Position numbers and translations under genes: made by a program
The notes under the pieces: generated by a model
Seen by the model: only the letters and a program-made list of their open reading frames with translations
What the model was told of the DNA's origin: nothing
The model's database searches: none
NCBI RefSeq assembly: GCF_003014715.1
Contig: NZ_PYAV01000005.1
Coordinates: 1 to 64,000, forward strand
DNA length: 64,000 nt
Source: Salsuginibacillus halophilus
Lineage (GTDB): Bacteria; Bacillota; Bacilli; Bacillales; Marinococcaceae
Direction: 5' to 3'
Shown: in pieces, positions 58,859 to 64,000 of the stretch
Numbering within the stretch: the first letter of the stretch is position 1
Layout: each line of letters starts with the position of its first letter

Positions 58859-60229
58859 ATGTGGGCTCGTTTAGTTATTGCCGGCACTGGAAGCGGGGCA
58901 GGTAAGACGACAGCGGCAGTCGGGCTCATGGCTGCCTTTAAGCAGGCAGGTTTTAAAGTCCAAGGGTTTAAGTGTGGTCCTGACTATATTGATCCATCTT
59001 ATTATCAAGCAGTCACAGAACGGCCGGCGCGCAATTTAGACAGTTGGATGATGACAACGGATGTAATGAATGAAGTTCTTAGGCGCGGAAGTCGTGGCGC
59101 CGATATATCAATTATCGAAGGTGTTATGGGCTTTTTTGATGGCAAAAGCCCAACTTCAGATGAAGGAAGTACCGCAGATATTAGCCGCAAAACAAAAAGC
59201 CCGGTGCTTTTAGTCATTGATGCCGGCGGTGTTGCAAGAAGTGCAGCGGCAATGGTGAAAGGATTTCAAGCGATGGCACCGGATATCAATATTTGCGGGG
59301 TGGTTGCAAATCAAGTAGGAAGTACCCGTCACTTTGAGTTAATCCAAGAAGCTGTGAGTCAGGAGTGCGGGATTCCGGTTGTTGGCTACTTAACGAAAAA
59401 TGAAGAGTTGAAGATGCCGGAGCGCCATTTAGGGCTCGTGCCGTCAGTAGAGCGTGGTGATTTGAATTCATTTTTCGCTAAGCTCGGAGACCAGGCAGCT
59501 GAAGGACTAGAACTTGAGCACATTCAGAAGTTGGCAGAAGCTCCACCGGTGCCAGGCGAATGTCCAAGCATCTTTAAGCCTGCCCCGCCGCGAAATTTGC
59601 GGATCGCAGTTGCTCGCGATGCGGCGTTCAACTTTTATTACGAAGAAAATTTCGAATTACTCGAGGCTTTCGGTGCGGAAGTTGTAACGTTCTCGCCGCT
59701 TGCAGATGAAGCTGTGCCTCCGGAGACGGACGGACTTTACTTCGGCGGGGGCTTTCCAGAAGTGTTTGCCGAAACGTTATCAGAAAATGACGTCAGCCGT
59801 GCGTCCATCCAGACCTCGATTCAATACGGTATGCCGGTCCTTGCCGAATGCGGCGGGTTTATGTATTTATGCCGAAGTTTAACAACCCTTGAGGGGCAGA
59901 CGTATCCGATGCTTGACGTTATTCCGGGACATACGCGGATGCATGACCGGCTCCAAGCGATTGGTTATCGGAACGTCACCTTCAATCATCCGTTTTTTTC
60001 AGATGAGATAGAGGCTAAAGGACATGAATTTCATTATTCCTCGTTCACGCCTGCAAGAGAGATAGAGCCTGCTTTTTATACCTCGGGAATGAGCGGAGAA
60101 CAGGCAGAAGGGTGTGCCCGTGGCAGTGTTACGGCAGGCTATACGCACCTTCATTTTGCTTCATCCCCAGCGTTTGTGGAATCTTGGCTGAACGCATGTG
60201 AAAGGGTGAAACTGAATGCGGAAAGCTAG
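58859..60229 (+). CDS. cbiA: Cobyrinic acid a,c-diamide synthase
   Basis: A 456-residue glutamine-dependent enzyme: N-terminal P-loop domain (GTGSGAGKTTAAVG, then FKCGPDYIDP) and C-terminal class I amidotransferase domain with the catalytic Cys in LAECGGFMYL and His in GYTHLHF. It amidates side chains a and c of cobyrinate using ATP and glutamine. It starts at the base after the cobO stop and overlaps cbiP by 14 bases. Confidence 0.95.
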   Translation: MWARLVIAGTGSGAGKTTAAVGLMAAFKQAGFKVQGFKCGPDYIDPSYYQAVTERPARNLDSWMMTTDVMNEVLRRGSRGADISIIEGVMGFFDGKSPTSDEGSTADISRKTKSPVLLVIDAGGVARSAAAMVKGFQAMAPDINICGVVANQVGSTRHFELIQEAVSQECGIPVVGYLTKNEELKMPERHLGLVPSVERGDLNSFFAKLGDQAAEGLELEHIQKLAEAPPVPGECPSIFKPAPPRNLRIAVARDAAFNFYYEENFELLEAFGAEVVTFSPLADEAVPPETDGLYFGGGFPEVFAETLSENDVSRASIQTSIQYGMPVLAECGGFMYLCRSLTTLEGQTYPMLDVIPGHTRMHDRLQAIGYRNVTFNHPFFSDEIEAKGHEFHYSSFTPAREIEPAFYTSGMSGEQAEGCARGSVTAGYTHLHFASSPAFVESWLNACERVKLNAES

Positions 60230-61709
60230 GCCGCTCATGATTCAAGGCACTCACTCCGATGCCGGCAAAAGTGTCATTGTTACAGCGCTCTGCCGCATTT
60301 TCGCTGAAGATGGCTGGCATACGGCGCCGTTTAAATCACAAAATATGGCGCTCAACTCATATGTGACAGCTGCAGGCGAGGAGATCGGCCGGGCGCAGGG
60401 GGTTCAGGCAGAAGCGGCAGGCATTGAGCCGACGACGGACATGAATCCTATTTTACTCAAGCCAACCGGCGGCACAGGCGCACAAGTTGTGCTGCACGGC
60501 AAACCTTATGAAAATATGAGTGCCGGCAGCTACCGGAAGGATTTTTTTGAAACAGGGCTTGAAGTCATCCACAATGCTTATAATCGCCTTGCAGAAAGCT
60601 ATGATGCTGTCGTCATAGAAGGTGCCGGCAGCCCGGCAGAAATTAATTTAAACGATCGTGAGCTCGTCAACATGCGCGTCGCAAATATTGCCCGTGCCCC
60701 GGTAATTTTAGTCGGTGATATTGAAAAAGGCGGCGTGTTTGCCAGTCTTGTTGGAACGCTTCAACTACTTGAGGCACAAGACCGCGCTAAAGTTAAAGGT
60801 GTAATGATAAATAAATTCCGTGGTGATGTTTCACTCCTTGAGCCTGGCATTGATTGGTTTGAAGCATATACAGGTATACCGGTGCTTGGCATCATCCCTT
60901 ATGAAGATTTGACGGTTGAAGCCGAAGACTCTGTGGCGCTTGACCGTTATACAAGTGCGGCTAACGAAACGAAAGAACTTGATATTGCCGTGATCCGCCA
61001 TCCGCATCTTGCAAATTTCACTGATATTGATCCTTTTTTTGAAGAACCGGATTGTCATGTGCGTATGGTCCAGCACCCTGAAGAGCTAGGGATACCTGAT
61101 ATGTTGTTGATCCCTGGGAGTAAAAGCACTTTGCATGATTTAGCTGTTATGAAAGAAGCCGGCTTATTTGCTGCGATTGGTCGTTTGAAAGCATGCGGCA
61201 CCCGGATTGTTGGTATTTGCGGCGGTTATCAAATGCTTGGGCTTGAGCTTTTAGATGAACAACAGCTTGAGTCAAAGGTTGCAACCTCTGCGGGGCTTGG
61301 TCTGCTCCCGATCTCAACTACGATTGCCGAAGATAAAACAACCATTCGTACGACGGGAAACTTAACGTTTAAAGGCAGTGAGCATGAAGTTTCAGGCTAT
61401 GAGATTCATATGGGTGTGACAAAACATACAAGCGAGACTGATGCACTGTTGGAGACAACTTCAGGACAAGATGGCGCCAAAGATCAGGCAGAGCAGGTGA
61501 TTGGTACGTATTTACACGGTTTATTTCATAATGATGCTTTTCGTGAGTACTTCTTAAATGACATTCGCGAAACAAAGGGGTTAGCCCCCATTTATGGTCG
61601 CTCGTCATATCAAGCCAGACGCGAATCCGGGTTTGATCAAGCAGCAGACCTTGTGCGCCGCAACTGCCGGATGGATGCGATATATGCACTCATGGATGAA
61701 GAAAAATGA
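60216..61709 (+). CDS. cbiP: Cobyric acid synthase
   Basis: A 497-residue enzyme that amidates the remaining side chains of the corrin ring: P-loop GTHSDAGKSVIVTA, KSQNMALNSYVT, and amidotransferase Cys in VGICGGYQMLG with GTYLHGLF. GAAAGGGTG lies about 7 bases before ATG 60216, within the end of cbiA. Confidence 0.95.
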   Translation: MRKARPLMIQGTHSDAGKSVIVTALCRIFAEDGWHTAPFKSQNMALNSYVTAAGEEIGRAQGVQAEAAGIEPTTDMNPILLKPTGGTGAQVVLHGKPYENMSAGSYRKDFFETGLEVIHNAYNRLAESYDAVVIEGAGSPAEINLNDRELVNMRVANIARAPVILVGDIEKGGVFASLVGTLQLLEAQDRAKVKGVMINKFRGDVSLLEPGIDWFEAYTGIPVLGIIPYEDLTVEAEDSVALDRYTSAANETKELDIAVIRHPHLANFTDIDPFFEEPDCHVRMVQHPEELGIPDMLLIPGSKSTLHDLAVMKEAGLFAAIGRLKACGTRIVGICGGYQMLGLELLDEQQLESKVATSAGLGLLPISTTIAEDKTTIRTTGNLTFKGSEHEVSGYEIHMGVTKHTSETDALLETTSGQDGAKDQAEQVIGTYLHGLFHNDAFREYFLNDIRETKGLAPIYGRSSYQARRESGFDQAADLVRRNCRMDAIYALMDEEK

Positions 61710-61723
61710 AGGAGGTGCGCTGA

Positions 61724-62761
61724 ATGGTTGATTCAATCCGTTCGATCCCTTCGCGCAATACGGAAGCTGGTGAACAAACACGCAGGCGGCTTGATGAGTT
61801 AACGAAACCACCGGGGAGTCTCGGGGAACTGGAAAACATCGCGATTGAACTTGCAGAGATGACCGGAGAGCCAAGTTATCAGCCCGGTCCGCCGGCGATT
61901 CTTGTGTTTGCAGCGGATCACGGTCTAGCCGCTGCCGGAGTGTCTGCCTATCCGCAAGTTGTCACGAAGCAGATGGTTCAAAATTTTGCAGCCGGCGGTG
62001 CTGCGATTAATATACTAGCAAAGCAAATTGGCGCCCAGTTGACGATTACAGATGTCGGTTTAACTGAACCGGTAGACAATCATCAAGTGTCAAACCAGCG
62101 TGTCGCTTTCGGCACAAAAAACCCGCTTGAATCACCGGCAATGAGTGAAGCAGAAGCTTCAGCTGCAATTCAATCCGGCCTAACAGCGGTTGATGACGCA
62201 GTTCAAGCAGGTGCAAAAAGTATTATTCCTGGAGAAATGGGAATCGGAAACACGGCCAGCGCTAGTTTAATGCTTGCAGCCTTATCTGAACTTCCGGTTG
62301 CGCAGCTTGTTGGTCCGGGAACAGGTTTGGATCATTCAGGCGTGAAGAAAAAGCGGGAAGTACTTGAAGAAGTCATGCGTGTTCGCAGGCCGCAAGCATA
62401 TGCACCATTTCAAGCCCTACAGGAAGTGGGAGGGTTTGAAATCGCAGCGATGAGCGGTGCAGTTATTGCAGCTGCTTCGCACCGGGTTCCTATTCTGCTT
62501 GACGGGTTTATTAGCACTGTTGCAGCATTAACCGCTGTGCGACTGCAACCGGAAGTTCGCGAATATTTGATTGCTGGTCACCGTTCGTGTGAGCCTGGCC
62601 ATGAAGCAGCGCTAGAAGCTCTAAGGCTTACGCCGCTTCTCGATCTTCGCCTTCGATTAGGTGAAGGGACTGGGGCTGCGCTTGCCTACCCGGTGATCGC
62701 TTCAGCTGCTGAGCTCTGCCGGGGTATGGCCACGTTTACAGAAGCTGGTGTGGAAAAATAG
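61724..62761 (+). CDS. cobT: Nicotinate-nucleotide--dimethylbenzimidazole phosphoribosyltransferase
   Basis: A 345-residue enzyme that makes alpha-ribazole phosphate for the lower ligand of cobalamin. FAADHGLAAAGVSAYPQVVT, GEMGIGNTASASL and RLGEGTGAALA (catalytic Glu) are CobT hallmarks. GAAGGAGG lies 8 bases before ATG 61724. It is the last gene before the riboswitch; cobD, cobU, cobS and cobC are not in the window. Confidence 0.96.
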   Translation: MVDSIRSIPSRNTEAGEQTRRRLDELTKPPGSLGELENIAIELAEMTGEPSYQPGPPAILVFAADHGLAAAGVSAYPQVVTKQMVQNFAAGGAAINILAKQIGAQLTITDVGLTEPVDNHQVSNQRVAFGTKNPLESPAMSEAEASAAIQSGLTAVDDAVQAGAKSIIPGEMGIGNTASASLMLAALSELPVAQLVGPGTGLDHSGVKKKREVLEEVMRVRRPQAYAPFQALQEVGGFEIAAMSGAVIAAASHRVPILLDGFISTVAALTAVRLQPEVREYLIAGHRSCEPGHEAALEALRLTPLLDLRLRLGEGTGAALAYPVIASAAELCRGMATFTEAGVEK

Positions 62762-62762
62762 A

Positions 62763-62791
62763 TTTACACACTGTGCACAGTTAACTATAAT
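62763..62791 (+). promoter_or_regulatory. Promoter of the cobalamin riboswitch transcript
   Basis: TTTACA (62763-62768), a 17-base spacer and TATAAT (62786-62791). The transcript would start about 25 bases before the riboswitch. Confidence 0.8.
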
Positions 62792-62820
62792 TGGTTTAGA
62801 TAACATCGAACATAGCGTCA

Positions 62821-62996
62821 AGCAAACAGGTCACTTGGGAGTCAGCTTTCAAGGTTAAAAGGGAAGTCCGGTGAAAATCCGGCGCGGTCCCGCCACTGTA
62901 AGCGTTCAAGCTAACAGCATAATACCACTGCCTTTGAAAAGGTGGGAAGGTGCTGTCAGCTGTAAAAGCGTAAGTCAGGAGACCTGCCTGTTTGTT
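62821..62996 (+). promoter_or_regulatory. Cobalamin (adenosylcobalamin) riboswitch
   Basis: All landmark segments are present: closing stem CAAACAGG (62823-62830) with CCTGTTTG (62987-62994), GGGAA..CCGGTGAAAATCCGGC, the B12-box-type GCGGTCCCGCCACTGT, CCACTGCC..GGTGGGAAGG, and AGTCAGGAGACCTGCC. Binding of cobalamin should close down the downstream uptake gene through the terminator at 63094. Confidence 0.97.
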
Positions 62997-63093
62997 CTAT
63001 TAAACATCTTCGAGGAAAAGCATGTTTAATGCAGCGGACTGCTACGTATGTACTTAAGAGACTGAAGAGTACAACGGAGGATGATCGTGCATT

Positions 63094-63128
63094 AAGCGCT
63101 TCTCATACGAGGGATGGCGCTTTTTTTG
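63094..63128 (+). terminator. Riboswitch expression-platform terminator
   Basis: AAGCGC (63094-63099) pairs with GCGCTT (63117-63122), followed by TTTTT. It lies about 100 bases after the aptamer and 30 before the btuF-like start, as expected for a regulated terminator. Confidence 0.7.
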
Positions 63129-63157
63129 TGTTCGAAAAACATAGGGGGAAGATCGAT

Positions 63158-64000
63158 ATGAAACGAATGAACAAACGACAAGGTATGATTTTATCTACAG
63201 GGCTCGCTTGTGCTGTCGCGCTCACAGCTTGCGGTGGAGCGGAAGAAAACGATGTGGCACAGGATGTAGAAGAAGGCGGGGAAGCGGCTGACGAAGATAT
63301 CGATGAGGAAGAAGCCGGTGATGAAGGCGACGAGGATGAAGCAGCCGAAGACGATGAAGCCGAGGACGAGGTTGAAGATGGGGAATTTCCGGTAACGGTA
63401 GAAGATTACACAGGTGAAGAGGTCACCATCGATGAAGCGCCGGAAGAGATTGTTTCCTTACAGGCAAGTTTCACAGAAACATTATTTGAAATCGGCGCGG
63501 GTGACAATATTGTTGGTGTAACCGATTTCTGCGACTACCCGGAAGAAGCCGAAGATATTGATACTGTCGGAGGACAGGAAATTGATGAAGAGTTAATCAT
63601 GTCAAAGAGCCCGGATGTATTGTTTGCAACGAGCTACCATTATGAAAGCCATGAAGGGACGCTGGAGCAGTTTGAAGAAGCGGGTACAGATGTTGTTGTG
63701 ATTGACGATGAAACTTCGTTTGATGGTGTGTATGACAAAATTGAACTGATGGGTACAGCTGCAGGTGAACTAGAAAATGCTGAAGCAACGATTGAAGATA
63801 TGCAAGCGCAGTTCGAGGCGATCAGTGAGCAGGCTGAAGAAGTAGAAGAGGAGAAAAAGGTATGGGTGGAAGTCGCCCCGGCCCCTGAGATCTTCACGAC
63901 CGGAACAAACACGTTCATGCATGAAATGCTTGAGACGATCAACGCTGAAAATGCAGCTGAAGATTTAGAAGGCTGGGCTTCTGTGACAGAAGAAGAAGCG
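63158..64000 (+). CDS. btuF: Cobalamin ABC transporter substrate-binding lipoprotein (BtuF-like), cut by window end
   Basis: The first 281 residues of a binding protein are present; the gene runs off the right edge. It has a signal peptide with lipobox LTAC (Cys25), a very acidic linker (about residues 26-75), then the PeripBP domain: EEIVSLQASFTETLFEIGAG, VGVTDFCDYPEEAE and a long central helix. This type binds cobalamin or an iron complex; the riboswitch upstream argues for cobalamin. GGGGGAAG lies 8 bases before ATG 63158. Permease and ATPase genes are expected beyond the window. Confidence 0.88.
   Translation, partial: MKRMNKRQGMILSTGLACAVALTACGGAEENDVAQDVEEGGEAADEDIDEEEAGDEGDEDEAAEDDEAEDEVEDGEFPVTVEDYTGEEVTIDEAPEEIVSLQASFTETLFEIGAGDNIVGVTDFCDYPEEAEDIDTVGGQEIDEELIMSKSPDVLFATSYHYESHEGTLEQFEEAGTDVVVIDDETSFDGVYDKIELMGTAAGELENAEATIEDMQAQFEAISEQAEEVEEEKKVWVEVAPAPEIFTTGTNTFMHEMLETINAENAAEDLEGWASVTEEEA

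Overview
The window reads as chromosomal DNA of an aerobic, endospore-former-type Bacillaceae (Bacillota), probably a salt- and alkali-tolerant relative of Alkalicoccus or Salisediminibacterium. This is judged from Bacillus-like 23S/5S ends, AGGAGG-type ribosome sites with frequent GTG/TTG starts, sigma-A promoters, and Rex, CcpA and BirA-type boxes. Five lipoproteins also carry long Asp/Glu-rich linkers after the lipobox, as is usual for surface proteins of haloalkaliphiles. Species placement is inference.

Layout. 1-440: end of an rRNA operon (23S 3' end, 5S, terminator). 490-7600: nagA, a zinc-type alcohol dehydrogenase-like gene, a chemoreceptor, a lipoprotein and a REC-GGDEF-REC diguanylate cyclase. 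7600-14300 (minus strand): one BirA-type operon, bioY - acyl-CoA ligase - thiolase - two MaoC-fold proteins - ecfA1 - ecfA2 - ecfT, i.e. a biotin ECF transporter joined to an acyl-CoA pathway. 14300-15300: repeat-rich non-coding DNA. 16800-25200: lactate metabolism (Rex-type site and ldh; cre-controlled lctP-lutABC with the FadR-type regulator lutR). 25200-29770: sulfane-sulfur genes (beta-propeller lipoprotein, double and single rhodanese, TusA-like protein, YeeE/TsuA-like thiosulfate transporter). 29800-41700: a sulfoquinovose (SQ) operon: ABC importer without its ATPase, DUF4867-like protein, sulfoquinovosidase, fucose-isomerase-like SQ isomerase, 6-phosphofructokinase-like kinase, GntR regulator, class II aldolase, aldehyde dehydrogenase. 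42300-55600: an organosulfonate operon: TTT transporter (binding protein first, membrane parts last), sulfolactate sulfo-lyase suyAB, two sulfolactate-dehydrogenase-like enzymes, a succinate dehydrogenase/fumarate reductase-like complex, a class I fumarase/tartrate dehydratase-like pair, a TauE exporter and a GntR regulator. 55700-58200: YeiH-type exporter, LysR regulator and a small membrane protein. 58300-64000: cobalamin genes (cobO, cbiA, cbiP, cobT), a cobalamin riboswitch and a btuF-like gene cut by the window end.

How it fits together. The SQ operon should split SQ glycosides, isomerise and phosphorylate SQ, cleave it to dihydroxyacetone phosphate and sulfolactaldehyde, and oxidise the latter to sulfolactate. 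The adjacent operon holds what is needed to invert sulfolactate stereochemistry, remove sulfite to give pyruvate, and export sulfite. One cell could therefore carry SQ all the way to central metabolites and sulfite. The fumarate reductase/fumarase-like block inside the sulfonate operon is not explained by sulfolactate catabolism. It may act on a C4 sulfonate such as sulfosuccinate. That block is the best candidate here for an undescribed pathway.
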